Source: Ahaetulla prasina | Lineage: Eukaryota; Chordata; Lepidosauria; Squamata; Colubridae | Assembly: GCF_028640845.1 (NCBI RefSeq) | Contig: NC_080542.1 | Location: forward strand, 15,455,901 to 15,519,900 | Length of the DNA: 64,000 nt | Reading direction: 5' to 3' | Part shown: positions 1 through 10,995 of the stretch, piece by piece | How positions within the stretch are numbered: the stretch's first letter is position 1 | Layout of the letters: every line of letters starts with the position of its first letter | Translations under genes and position numbers: made by a program | The notes under the pieces: generated by a model | The model's input: only the letters and a program-made list of their open reading frames with translations | Told to the model about the DNA's origin: nothing | Databases searched by the model: none

Positions 1-290
1 TGACATGACATGATATCGGTGTTCCAATATCTGAGAGGCTTCCATAGAGAGGAGCGGGTCATGCTAAATTCCAAGGCACCTGAAGGCCAGACAAGGAATA
101 ATGGATGGAAACTGACCAAGGAGACATTCAACCTAAAAATGAGGAGTCACTTTCTGACAATGAGAATGGAATCAATGGAACTGTTTTCCTTTAAAAGTTG
201 TGGGAGCTTCATCACTTGAGACTTTCAAGAAAAGATTGGACTGCCATTTGTCAGAAGTGGTGTAGGGTCTCCTACTTAAGTCGAGGGGGT
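1..290 (+). mobile_element. CR1 LINE 3' end, interrupted; continues at 1261-1305
   Basis: Plus-strand reading SVFQYLRGFHREE followed by a sequence like the CR1 ORF2 C-terminus, then the CR1 tail (gtgtagggtctcc, ggttggacta). The tail resumes at 1261 (tggactagatgacc, ggtcccttccaactctg) after a hAT-like insertion. Confidence 0.75.
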
Positions 291-298
291 TGGACTAT

Positions 299-1260
299 CA
301 GACCACTGGTAGTCCATGAGAAAATTTTGATGGTCCGCAGAAAAATTATTTGCATTTTTTTATATCGCACTAAATCAGGGGTCCTCAAACTATGGCCCCT
401 GGGCCGGATACATGCAATGAATGTTTGTGTTGCTGCAGAGAGTCTTCCCCTTTGGAGTCTTTTTGTGTGGGTTGGAAGGGGGCAGAAATTCCAACTTAGG
501 GTCTGCTTTGGCCTCCTGGTGCCGGGGATTTAGGCGAAGGCTGGAGGGAAGCACCCACTGGTGGCAAAGAGCCAGAGGGCCTTCTTCCAGTGGGACTGCA
601 TCATGGCCTGGAACTGGCTGACCATCTCAGCCTGCTGAGCCTTCAGGCGCCGGTACCTGGCCTTGTACTCCCGCAGATCTTCCCTCTGCTTGGAAAGCCT
701 ATGCTCCTAGTCTTCGGTCAAATCCAATTTGAACTGAGCTGTTTTGCCAACTCTTTCTCATGGTGGCTGCTTAGCTCCAACAACTGCTTCCTCCCAACTA
801 CTATTAATCGTCTCATCGTTCCCATCACCAATCTCTTTCCACTTATGACTGTATGACTATAACTTGTTGCTGGCAATCCTTATGATTTATATTGATATAT
901 TGATCATCAATTGTGTTGTAAATGTTGTACCTTGATGAACGTATCTTTTCTTTTATGTACACTGAGAGCATATGCACCAAGACAAATTCCCTGTGTGTCC
1001 AATCACACTTGGCCAATAAAATTCTATTCTATTCTATTCCTATTGGAGTCCAAGGAGCCCGGGCGGGAAGGCGAGGAGTGGCAAGTAGAGGCTGGCAAGG
1101 CACCCCTCAACGTGAGTGACATCAAGTTGGTCACGCCCACCCGGTCACATGACCACATTGCACGCCCACCCAGCTGGTTATTAGGCAGATCATATTAGTG
1201 GTCCGCGGGATTTAAAATTATGAATTTAGTGGTCCATGAAGTCCGAATAGTTGGGGACCC
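299..1260. mobile_element. hAT-like non-autonomous element, copy A, inserted in a CR1 tail
   Basis: Flanked by a near-perfect 8-bp target duplication (tggactat/tggactag, 291-298 and 1261-1268). Ends are inverted and hAT-like (left CAGACCACTGGTAGTCC, right GTTGGGGACCC). It contains an internal hAT-like end (caggggtcctcaaact), a minus-strand coiled-coil-like reading also found in copy B, and a nested LINE tail at about 795-1045. Confidence 0.7.
795..1045 (+). mobile_element. LINE 3' tail with (ATTCT)n end, nested in hAT copy A
   Basis: Matches the LINE tails at 50745-51085, 51181-51470 and 56140-57075 (ttgctggcaatccttatg, gttgtaccttgatgaacg, cacttggccaataaaa) and ends in attctattctattcc. This looks like the snake LINE family known to seed AATAG microsatellites. 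Confidence 0.7.
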
Positions 1261-1319
1261 TGGACTAGATGACCTATAAGGTCCCTTCCAACTCTGTTAA
1301 TCTGTTGACTTTTAAATAA

Positions 1320-1715
1320 ATTTTCTATTGCATCTTCCTTTGGAAGTGGTCATTACAAATATTGCACCAGGGAATAAACTGAAAAGGAAAAACATGTTTT
1401 CTTCCATAATACTGCAAATAATAAAACACAGTTAGGATGTGACCCATCAGCCTTTATTTCTTAATTCTTTTCTCCCTTGGCTTTGAACGTTCGCTGACAT
1501 TACTGATTTCTAAAGAATTGGTTTTCAAAACTAAAGAATTCATGATCTCTTTTGACCACTGGGATTTCGAATACGAAACAGTTGCGATCCACCTCTGCGG
1601 GAAGCAAGCCAATTGTTTCAACCTTTCTTGATTTGCTTCTGAAATCTGGCTATGGAATGTCAAAAAAATTTTTTTAACCAAAAGTGTGTGAAATGAGTAG
1701 CTTTTTTACAGGAAG
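1320..1715 (+). promoter_or_regulatory. Upstream block of V2R-1, homologous to blocks before V2R-2 and V2R-3
   Basis: The stretch around 1350-1405 (gtcattacaaat, ttgcaccagggaataa, aacatgttt) aligns by eye with 18137-18205 and 27712-27785. It could be proximal promoter or 5' UTR. No TATA box or start site can be assigned with confidence. Confidence 0.35.
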
Positions 1716-2165
1716 ATGTATATGTTTTTAACCATTGGAGTGTTGATCCTGGTTTCCCTTCCGGCAAGTGTTTGCAAGATTCCTTTCGCAAAATGTACTG
1801 GGAGGGACCCTAGTCCTATTCTTCATAAATACCATGAACCAAGTGAACTCGTTCTTGGTGGCATCATTTCTCAGAGCTTTGTTGCTTCTGAGGAGATCAC
1901 ATTCAAAAGGCACCCCTCTCCAGAAATATTTGTTGAGTTCATGTAAGGAGTTGGAGTAATTTAGAACCATGCTGTAGCTCTGTCTAATAATAGTTAGAAG
2001 ACCAAATGGTATTTTTCTTTCCTTATTTCTTCAGTGGGGTGGGAATCTCTCCTGAAAGTGAATCTTTTTCTTTATTTGATCAAATTCACTTACATTATGG
2101 AGTAAGTGTCCTTTTAAATTAATATTTTCAGCTACTATATATTTGGATGCAATCGACTCATGTGT

Positions 2166-2302
2166 CTGACTGTCTATCTGCTGTCTGTCTGTCTGTCTGT
2201 CTGTCCGTTTGTCCGTTTGTCCGTTTGTCCATCCGTCCATCCATCCATCCATCCATCCATCCATCCATCCATCCATCCATCCATCCATCCATCCATCCAT
2301 CC

Positions 2303-2357
<55 letters not shown>

Positions 2358-2530
2358 ATCTCTCTATTATCTGTCTGTCTGTCTGTCTCTGACTCTATCT
2401 GTCTCCTCTATCTTTCTCTATCTCTTATCTCTGACTCTATCTGTCTCCTCTATCTATCTCTTTTATCTCTACCTCTATCTATTCTCTATTATCTCTATCT
2501 CTATCTCTATCTCTATCTATCATCTAACTA
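2166..2530 (+). repeat. Compound tetranucleotide microsatellite in V2R-1 intron 1
   Basis: Successive tracts of (CTGT)n, (CCGT)n, (CCAT)n and (CTAT)n, then degenerate CTCTAT. All six-frame readings through it (HPSI, LSIY repeats) are artefacts. Comparable GATA/GACA arrays occur in intron 1 of V2R-2 and V2R-4. Confidence 0.95.
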
Positions 2531-3084
2531 TCCTTATAGTTGTTCTTGTGAAAGGTAAAATAGTATTAAACATAATATATACAATGGGTATGCATTGATC
2601 AATGGAAAATCCTAGCCCCAATTTTTTTCTTTAGGAGACATATTTCCTTTCTGATTATTGTTTTATTTTGAGGAATACATTTAGCAGAGCTGAGTATTTG
2701 CAAATGAACAGGTATGTTACATTTTTAAAAGAAGTCGTAGGAGAAGAGATTCACCCACTAACAAGCAAAGACCATATCCCACTCAGTCTCATAAGCAACA
2801 TAATATATAAAAACTGCTAGTGTCAGTTCTGCTGTGAACCTGCTGCAGAACAAGATCCCAACTTAGAACATGTAGAAAAAGTAATAGAATTGGTTTGCTT
2901 AGCTTTAGCTGTTATCTTCCAAATTACTGCTGGTAGTTTTGGGAAGAGTTGCGGGATGGAAAGGAACAACAATTTAATGCAAATTGAATATTTGCATGTG
3001 ATGATGCACAAACATGCGAAAGAGGTGATGTGTGCCTGTTGACAAGACAATACTGCTTTGGTCCTGTGAATCCTGGATACTATC

Positions 3085-3237
3085 CAGGTGTGGGTTCTAT
3101 TACCTTTACTACCAGTTCACAACGGGAGAACAAGTGCAGATCACCCACGATGACGTCGTGGTGGGTGGGTGGAGCTTCCCACCGGTTTTACTACCGGTTC
3201 TATAGAACCGGACCGAACCAGGGGCAACCCACCACTG
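3085..3237. mobile_element. hAT-type MITE (ACCGGTTC family)
   Basis: Starts caggtgtgggttc and ends acccaccactg; flanked by the 8-bp duplication atactatc/atgctatc (7 of 8). It contains the palindromic ACCGGTTC...GAACCGG core shared by the copies at 17624, 21867, 22354, 48623 and 53605. Confidence 0.75.
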
Positions 3238-3850
3238 ATGCTATCTAACATTGCACACATTGTTCAGTCTTTGTGTGTGGCCACTTCGATTGTGGACACT
3301 TCTCTTAGCTACGCTGTTTCTGATATGTATTCCATGGACATGGAAATAGATGATATTTTGTAATTAATGGATGATGTCTTATAATTAATATCAAGATTGT
3401 TAAACCTTATATTTATTTCAAGTGGAGTTAACATGTACTGTCATTGACTGAGTCTATTACTTTCCAATTGAATGACAGATTACTGACCCAGAGCTACCAA
3501 CATATCTTGGCTCTGGTTTTTGCTGTAAAGGAGATTAATGCAGACCCTACCCTCTTAACCAATATCACTTTGGGTTTCAACATCTATAACGACTATTTTG
3601 ATCCAAAGCTTACATATGCAGCTACAATGGAAATTCTCTCCACACCGGGAAGATTCATCCCAAATTATAAATGTGATTTCCAGAACAATCTGGTAGCAGT
3701 CATTGGATGACTGGTGCAAATGTATTTCATATAGCAACTATTCTGAGTAAATACAAGATTTCACAGGTAGTCCCCATCATGACAGAAGAAAAACTGAAGA
3801 AGTTCCCTCACAATTCCTTGGTGTAAAAGATTAACATTTTTTTTGGTTGC

Positions 3851-5649
3851 AGAATACTTATTTGAACACTAATTTTAAAAAAGGGAAAAAAGCTAAAAAT
3901 GAACTCCATAAGGGAGGCTATGTGAAATAAGCCAAACTATGGAATACACTGACCTATATTTACCATAATAACTATGTGAATTAAATATTTTAATAGTTAT
4001 TAGTATAAACAGGCTTCAGTTTAGCTGCTTATAACATTGTTGTTGTTAGTTGCGAAGTCATGTCCGACCCATCACAACCCCATGGACAACTTTCCTCCAG
4101 GCCTTCCTGCCCTCTACCATCCCCTGGAGACCATTTAAGCTCACGCCAACTGCTTTAGTGACTCCATCCAATAATCTCATTCTCTGCCATCCCCTTCTTC
4201 TTTTGCCCTCAATCATTCCCAGCATTAGGCTCTTCTCCAGTGAGTCCTTCCTTCTCATTAGGTGGCCAAAGTATTTCAGTTTCATCTTCAGGATCTGGCC
4301 TTCTAAAGAGCAGTCAGGGTTCATCTCCTCTAGGACTGACTGGTTTGTTTACCTTGCAGTCGAAGGGACTCGCAGGAGTCTTCTCCAGCACCAGAGTTCA
4401 AAGGCTTCAATTCTTTGGCGCTCAGCCTTTCTTATGGTCCAACTTTCACAGCCATGCATTGCAACCGGGAAAACCATAGCCTTGACTATACACACTTTTT
4501 TATTTTTATTTTGTCACAACAGTATACACAAATATCAACATAAATCAACAAAATATCTTATAAGCATATATATGAGCAAAAGTATGTAATAATTATATTA
4601 ATTTGATATAATGAAAGGGAACTATAGGACAGGAACGGTAGGCACTTTTGTGCTCTTATGCACGCCTTATAGTCCTCTTAGGAATGGGGTGAGGTCAATG
4701 GTAGACAGTTTTTGGTTAAAGTTTTTGGGAGTTTGACTTTTGTTGGCAGGATGTCTCTGCTTTTTAGTATGCTGTCTAACATTGCCATAGCTTTCCTCCC
4801 CAGGAGCAAGCGTGTTTTAATTTCTTGGCTGTAGTTCCCATGTGCAATGATCTTGGAGCCCAGGAAAATAAAATCTGTCACTACCTCCATTTCTTCCCCA
4901 TCTATTTGCCAGGAATTGAGAAGTCAGGGAGCCATGATCTTAGTTGCTTGTAACATGCATACGTTAAATTAATATCAGGATCATGTGATTTCAGTCAAAG
5001 ATAGGCAGGACAGTCTTAGAATCCTACTGACAAAAATAAGGCTAAGCTACTATTCTTTCTCAAATGAATCTTTCTCCTAGCTTCTTTTTCTTCTTTCACA
5101 CTTTCCTTTTCTTGGCTTGCATATACTTCTGCTCCCGAGACAAGCGGACCAAATCAAGCAATTTCCTTCCATTGGATGTTCCCAAATGTGGATTTTCAGC
5201 ATCATGGAATTCTCCAACTGCTGCTACGTTTCAAATGGACATGGATCGGAGTGTTCTATGTTGGTATTGGCAGTCAAACTGAAACATTCCTTTGGAAAAT
5301 ATTACCTTTGTTTTCACAGCACGGGATCTGCTTTGCTTTCATTAGGGAGTTAGCAGACAAGGGTTTAAGCGAAGCTCAAGCTGTTGCCCTCTCAGCCATT
5401 CCAAATATAAGCCCTGCATGGGAAAGCACAGCGAATACAATGATCTTTCATGGAGAATATAAAGGGATAATATATTTGTGGATTCTGCTTGAGGTTTCGC
5501 ATTTCATCGTTTGTCAGACAAAGCAAAGGTCTGGATCATGACAGCAGATGTGGACTTTACATCAGCTACGTTTCAAAGAAACTGGAGCGTGGAGTTCCTT
5601 CATGGTTCTATATCCCTGGCAGTCCAATCTAAAGAAGTGTCCGGATTCC
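3851..5649 (+). repeat. Tandem duplication, unit 1 (about 1.8 kb)
   Basis: Repeats as 5650-7445. It runs from intron 2 of V2R-1 through a Bov-B fragment into the first 537 bp of exon 3, where it breaks off at the shared cAGA and restarts with intron sequence. The two units differ, as far as I can read, only by 1-2 bp indels, several of them in homopolymers, with no substitution noted. In this unit the exon 3 reading shifts near 5495 where one G is missing. Confidence 0.93.
4038..4920 (-). mobile_element. Bov-B (RTE) LINE fragment with nested LINE tail
   Basis: Minus-strand reading [20 protein letters not shown], then [20 protein letters not shown], matches the C-terminal part of Bov-B reverse transcriptase; VTDFIFLGSKI lies further 5'. 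A LINE 3' fragment (about 4493-4735) splits it. It lies within duplication unit 1. Confidence 0.85.
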
Positions 5650-5652
5650 AGA
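5116..5652 (+). pseudogene. Duplicated partial exon 3 of V2R-1
   Basis: Copy of the first two thirds of exon 3 (APETSGPNQAI, FKWTWIGVFYVGIGS, STANTMIFHGEY), broken by a 1-bp loss near 5495 and cut at GFQ, where the next duplication unit begins. It has no acceptor AG and no downstream half, so it cannot be a usable exon. Confidence 0.88.
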
Positions 5653-7445
5653 ATACTTATTTGAACACTAATTTTAAAAAGGGAAAAAGCTAAAATGAAC
5701 TCCATAAGGGAGGCTATGTGAAATAAGCCAAACTATGGAATACACTGACCTATATTTACCATAATAACTATGTGAATTAAATATTTTAATAGTTATTAGT
5801 ATAAACAGGCTTCAGTTTAGCTGCTTATAACATTGTTGTTGTTAGTTGAAGTCATGTCCGACCCATCACAACCCCATGGACAACTTTCCTCCAGGCCTTC
5901 CTGCCCTCTACCATCCCCTGGAGACCATTTAAGCTCACGCCAACTGCTTTAGTGACTCCATCCAATAATCTCATTCTCTGCCATCCCCTTCTTCTTTGCC
6001 CTCAATCATTCCCAGCATTAGGCTCTTCTCCAGTGAGTCCTTCCTTCTCATTAGGTGGCCAAAGTATTTCAGTTTCATCTTCAGGATCTGGCCTTCTAAA
6101 GAGCAGTCAGGGTTCATCTCCTCTAGGACTGACTGGTTTGTTTACCTTGCAGTCGAAGGGACTCGCAGGAGTCTTCTCCAGCACCAGAGTTCAAAGGCTT
6201 CAATTCTTTGGCGCTCAGCCTTTCTTATGGTCCAACTTTCACAGCCATGCATTGCAACCGGGAAAACCATAGCCTTGACTATACACACTTTTTTATTTTT
6301 ATTTTGTCACAACAGTATACACAAATATCAACATAAATCAACAAAATATCTTATAAGCATATATATGAGCAAAAGTATGTAATAATTATATTAATTTGAT
6401 ATAATGAAAGGGAACTATAGGACAGGAACGGTAGGCACTTTTGTGCTCTTATGCACGCCCCTTATAGTCCTCTTAGGAATGGGGTGAGGTCAATGGTAGA
6501 CAGTTTTTGGTTAAAGTTTTTGGGAGTTTGACTTTTGTTGGCAGGATGTCTCTGCTTTTTAGTATGCTGTCTAACATTGCCATAGCTTTCCTCCCCAGGA
6601 GCAAGCGTGTTTTAATTTCTTGGCTGTAGTTCCCATGTGCAATGATCTTGGAGCCCAGGAAAATAAAATCTGTCACTACCTCCATTTCTTCCCCATCTAT
6701 TTGCCAGGAATTGAGAAGTCAGGGAGCCATGATCTTAGTTGCTTGTAACATGCATACGTTAAATTAATATCAGGATCATGTGATTTCAGTCAAAGATAGG
6801 CAGGACAGTCTTAGAATCCTACTGACAAAAATAAGGCTAAGCTACTATTCTTTCTCAAATGAATCTTTCTCCTAGCTTCTTTTTCTTCTTTCACACTTTC
6901 CTTTTCTTGGCTTGCATATACTTCTGCTCCCGAGACAAGCGGACCAAATCAAGCAATTTCCTTCCATTGGATGTTCCCAAATGTGGATTTTCAGCATCAT
7001 GGAATTCTCCAACTGCTGCTACGTTTCAAATGGACATGGATCGGAGTGTTCTATGTTGGTATTGGCAGTCAAACTGAAACATTCCTTTGGAAAATATTAC
7101 CTTTGTTTTCACAGCACGGGATCTGCTTTGCTTTCATTAGGGAGTTAGCAGACAAGGGTTTAAGCGAAGCTCAAGCTGTTGCCCTCTCAGCCATTCCAAA
7201 TATAAGCCCTGCATGGGAAAGCACAGCGAATACAATGATCTTTCATGGAGAATATAAAGGGATAATATATTTGTGGATTCTGCTTGAGGTTTCGGCATTT
7301 CATCGTTTGTCAGACAAAGCAAAGGTCTGGATCATGACAGCAGATGTGGACTTTACATCAGCTACGTTTCAAAGAAACTGGAGCGTGGAGTTCCTTCATG
7401 GTTCTATATCCCTGGCAGTCCAATCTAAAGAAGTGTCCGGATTCC
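5650..7445 (+). repeat. Tandem duplication, unit 2 (about 1.8 kb)
   Basis: Second copy of 3851-5649, continuous at its right end with the rest of V2R-1 exon 3. The offset falls from 1799 to 1796, which the observed small indels account for exactly. A four-base microhomology (CAGA) lies at the junction. Confidence 0.93.
5834..6716 (-). mobile_element. Bov-B LINE fragment, duplicate in unit 2
   Basis: Same element as 4038-4920, carried along by the tandem duplication, with the same nested LINE fragment (about 6288-6531). Confidence 0.85.
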
Positions 7446-7892
7446 AGAGATTTATTCAGATGAGGAATCCTCTTTTGCATAAAGGAGACTTTCTTCTTGA
7501 AAGAGATCTGGCAGCAGTTATTTGACTGTGTGATTCCAAACTTTTCCACTGAGTCAGAGGACCAGAATATCTGCACTGGAATGGAAAGGTTGGAGGATCT
7601 TCCCATGACTGTTTTTGAAGCAAGGATGACAGCCCACAGTTACTGTGTCTACAATGCTGTCTATGCTGTTGCTCATGCTTTGCATGCCCTCTATTCATCC
7701 CTAGACCAGCAAAGATTGGGGGTGACCTGGAAACTCCTTAAACAACAGTCATGGAAAGTAAATCTCTTCATCAGAATTGTGCGAGATACCTTGCCAGGTC
7801 TTTTGATGCAAAGCAAAATTGTAAACCCATTTTGTTTAACTGGATCCTGGTATCTGCGACCTGAGAGTGTCATATTATTAATTTCCATTAAT

Positions 7893-8080
7893 AATAACAG
7901 TAACAGAGTTGGAAGGGACCTTGGAGGTCATCTAGTCCAACCCCCTACCCACGCAGGAGACCTGTACTAGGGATTCGAACCGCCGAACTGCCGACCTTTC
8001 TGATCGACAAGCTCAGTGTCTTAGCCACTGAGCCACCTAGTCAGCTTGTCTTAGCCACTGAGACATCTAGTCAGGCTAAG
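7893..8080 (-). mobile_element. tRNA-derived SINE with CR1-type tail
   Basis: On the minus strand it reads as a tRNA-like head (ggtggctcagtggctaag, ggttcgaatccc) joined to the CR1 tail (gggttggactagatgacc, ggtcccttccaactctgtta). The part nearest 8080 repeats the first bases of the head. It lies in V2R-1 intron 3. Confidence 0.75.
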
Positions 8081-8282
8081 ATTTTTGGCAGCGGTGGGAT
8101 TATATCAAGAGCCAATGGCTTCTTCCTGTTGAGTGCATACATTAAAATCTGTGGCTAAAGCTTACCTGTAAAGCAAAAAGTTGAGGTGAGGTTGAGGTGA
8201 GGTGTCCAGTGCTTTGTCATCCACACATCTTCAGTTAGCTGAAGAAAAAATGCTTTTAAAAGTTAAAAAAAAAAAAACCTCT

Positions 8283-8405
8283 GATGATTGTGCGGCTCAG
8301 CTGGGCATAGGGGGGCAGGATTTTTGCTACCGCTTCACCGAACCACCCGTCACCATTGCTACCGGATCGGATGATCCGGTCTGAACCAGGAGCATTTCAC
8401 CCCTG
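8283..8405. mobile_element. Partial hAT-type MITE of the ACCGGTTC family
   Basis: The ctaccgcttcaccgaacc and tgaaccaggag segments and the end catttcacccctg match the family, but the ends and target duplication are unclear. Confidence 0.45.
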
Positions 8406-8689
8406 GTTTAAAGGAATACATATTATACCATGTTCACACTAATTCGCTGATCCAAATATTTTCAAAAAGTATCTCATTATAAAATATCATCAGCTAGATC
8501 TATACATTGGGAAAATAAATAATTTCCTATCGGAATTTTTTTTTTTTTAGTTCAAAAATGTTTTGAAGTAAACACATCACGGAGGAGCCATTATTCTAAT
8601 TTCTGTATATTTGAATTTTAGTTTTGGAGTTCTTCCAGAACTAGCCAACATTCCTGCTTTCAGATACCATATTGAAACCCCTGTTAAAC

Positions 8690-8990
8690 TTTATTCAGAT
8701 CTGCATAAGACAAATTTATTTATTTTTTTATTTATAATTACATTTCTATACTGCACCATCTCCTGGAAGATTCAGGGCGGTTTACAGCCAAAATTAAAAT
8801 ACCCACACCAATACAATATAAATATAATAAATAACAATATTTAAAAACAATTAAACAATTAAACAATTAAATTTAATTGTTTTTAAAACAATTAAAAACA
8901 AACAAATGCTTATATCTACAAACATAATCACATATCTACTTCAATAGCAACATTAATTTGCATAAATCGTTTTTGTTTATTTATTTGTTT
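8690..8990 (-). mobile_element. LINE 3' tail (L2-type), AT-rich
   Basis: The inverse of the ccgccctgag...cggtataaa tail is seen (gattcagggcggtttacagcc), followed by A/T-rich simple sequence. It is a degraded 3' fragment in V2R-1 intron 3. Confidence 0.5.
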
Positions 8991-9004
8991 TATTAAAAAA
9001 TAGA

Positions 9005-9321
9005 TTCAGTGTCAGGGTTTCCAAGTAACACCCCCAACAAAATCAAACTCCGAGGCTTGAAGTTCCTCAAAGCTAACCCTTTATTAGAGATGACATATTG
9101 ACACATCTGGGAAAACCCGAATTTGAGAGCCTCCAGGTTTTCCTCACCCAAAAGAAAGTTCAAGTCCTTGCCCATCACCCACATGTCCACCACACATCCA
9201 ATCATATCCAGTCTGGAACAGAAGATATCCTCCTCTTCTTCTCAGCGCAGCTGCAGGGCATAATGGCCTTGACTTTTTAGAAAGAATTTTATTTTAACTA
9301 CACATCCTCTTCACTCTATAC
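9005..9321. mobile_element. LTR-like sequence, interrupted at 9322
   Basis: The start tgtcagggtttcc resembles the LTR-like starts at 16257 and 59042. It may continue after the MITE at 9734. No internal region or clear target duplication was found. Confidence 0.3.
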
Positions 9322-9725
9322 CCCTGATGGCGAACCTATGGCATGCATGCCCTAAGTGGCACGCGGCGCCATGTCGCCTGGCATGTATGGTGTTGCCAAT
9401 TCCTCTTCCGTGTTTCTGGTGCGCATGCGTGCGTGACAATCAGCTGGTCTTTTTTCATGTAGCAGTGCTGGAAACTGGACAATCTTCTAGCTGATCTTCT
9501 GTTTTCCTGTGTGAGTATGTGTGCTGGCCAGCTGATCGTCATGTGAGCATGTGCTCCAGAAACCCAGAAGAGTAGCTGACTGAAACTGGAAGTTCTGTAG
9601 CTGAAACCGGAAGTTCATTTTCAGGGGTGCGCATGCGCCCTGGGCAGCTTCTCTTCTGCGTTGTGGGCCAGACACACATGTGCTCCCTTTTTGGCACTTG
9701 GTGCCAAAAAGGTTCTCCCTCACTG
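9322..9725. mobile_element. hAT-type MITE, 404 bp, perfect 8-bp target duplication
   Basis: Flanked by ctctatac at 9314-9321 and 9726-9733. Inverted ends: ccctgatggcgaacctatgg and the complement of ggttctccctcactg. Same family as 60696-60988. GC-rich interior without coding capacity. Confidence 0.85.
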
Positions 9726-9934
9726 CTCTATACAATCCCCCCTCCCAGTTTCCCACAGTAGAATTTGTGGCAGGCCTGAAGCCTGAAGACTCAAAGGTAT
9801 AAAGATGGCTTCCAGGTCAGACATTCATATTGTTATCCTATACTTTGGAAAGGAAGAGGAAGGTAATTAAAGTGATACCAGATGCATTTTTACCCTCAAC
9901 TGTTACAATTGAGATTTTTCAAAATATCTTCTTG

Positions 9935-10043
9935 TGAGAGCTTTAACACCGGATGCTTTCAAGAAGTGACTGGACTTCATCTGTCAAAAATAGTGTAGGG
10001 TCTGCTTGGGCAGAGGGTTGGACTAGATGAAGGTCATCCAGTC
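9935..10043 (+). mobile_element. CR1 LINE tail, interrupted; resumes at 10843-10870
   Basis: tttcaagaagtgactggact and ggttggactagatga match the CR1 3' end; ggtcccttccaactctg follows after the hAT-like insertion. Confidence 0.6.
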
Positions 10044-10834
10044 CAGCAGTCACCAACTGGTGGTCTGTGGACCACTGGTGGTCTGCGAGAAAATGTTGGT
10101 GGTCCGTAGAAAAATTATTTGCATTTTTTAATATTGCACTAAATCAGGGGTCCTTAAACTATGGCCCCTGGGCTGGATACATGGAATGAACGCTTGTGTT
10201 GCTGCAGAGAGTCTCCCCCTTCAGGATCTTTTTGTGTGGGTCGGAGGGGGGCAGAAATTCCAACTCGGCGTCTGCTTCAGCCTCTTGATACAGGGATTTG
10301 GGCAAAGGCTGGAGAGAAGCGCCGCTGGTGGTGAAGAACCAGGGGGCCTTGTTCCAGTGGGATAGCCTCATAGCCTGGAACTGGCTGACCATCTCAGGCT
10401 GCTAAGCCTCCATGTGCTGGTACCTGGCCTTGTACTCCTGTAGGTCTTCCCTCTACTTGGAGACCCAATGCTCATAATCCTCAGTTAGGTACTTCTGCTG
10501 AGCCTCCTTCTCAATCAGATCCAATTTGAACTGAGCCAGTTGTTTTGCCAACTTTTTCTCATGATGGCTGCTTAGCTCCAACAACTGCTTCCTGTTGGGG
10601 CCCTAAGGAGCCTGAGTGGGCAGGTGAGGAATGGGTTGGAGGAGAGGGGTGAGTAGAGGCTGGTGAGGTGCCCCTCAATGTGAGTGACATCGAGTTGGTC
10701 ACACCCACCCAGTCCCATGACCCCCTAGCCATGCCTACCCAGCCAGTCATTAGGCAGATTATAGTAGCGGTCCGTGGGATTTAAAAAATTATGAAGTAAG
10801 TGGTCCCTGAGGTCCAAGACATTGATGACCCTTG
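10044..10834. mobile_element. hAT-like non-autonomous element, copy B
   Basis: Inverted ends (CAGCAGTCACCAACTGG and the complement of CATTGATGACCCTTG) and an 8-bp duplication atccagtc/atctagtc (10036-10043, 10835-10842). The minus strand at about 10590-10260 reads as a coiled-coil-like peptide (KQLLELSSHHEKKLAKQLAQ, then REDLQEYKARYQ) with in-frame stops, probably captured from a host gene that I cannot name. Confidence 0.7.
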
Positions 10835-10995
10835 ATCTAGTCCAACTCTGGTCCCTTCCAACTCTGTTTATCTGCATCTTTCTATTAAAAAAAATACTAC
10901 TATAAATCTAGCAATTGTTAAGCTCATTATGTAAATACCTTCTTGTTTGGATACTTCCTATATATTAATTAAGACATTTTAATATAATAATAAAA

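Noticed and set aside
8611..8844. Possible V2R-1 exon after a ttttag acceptor-like site
   Set aside because: The reading FGVLPELANIPAFRYHI does not resemble any V2R exon and runs into LINE tail sequence; the real exon 4 is at 12341.
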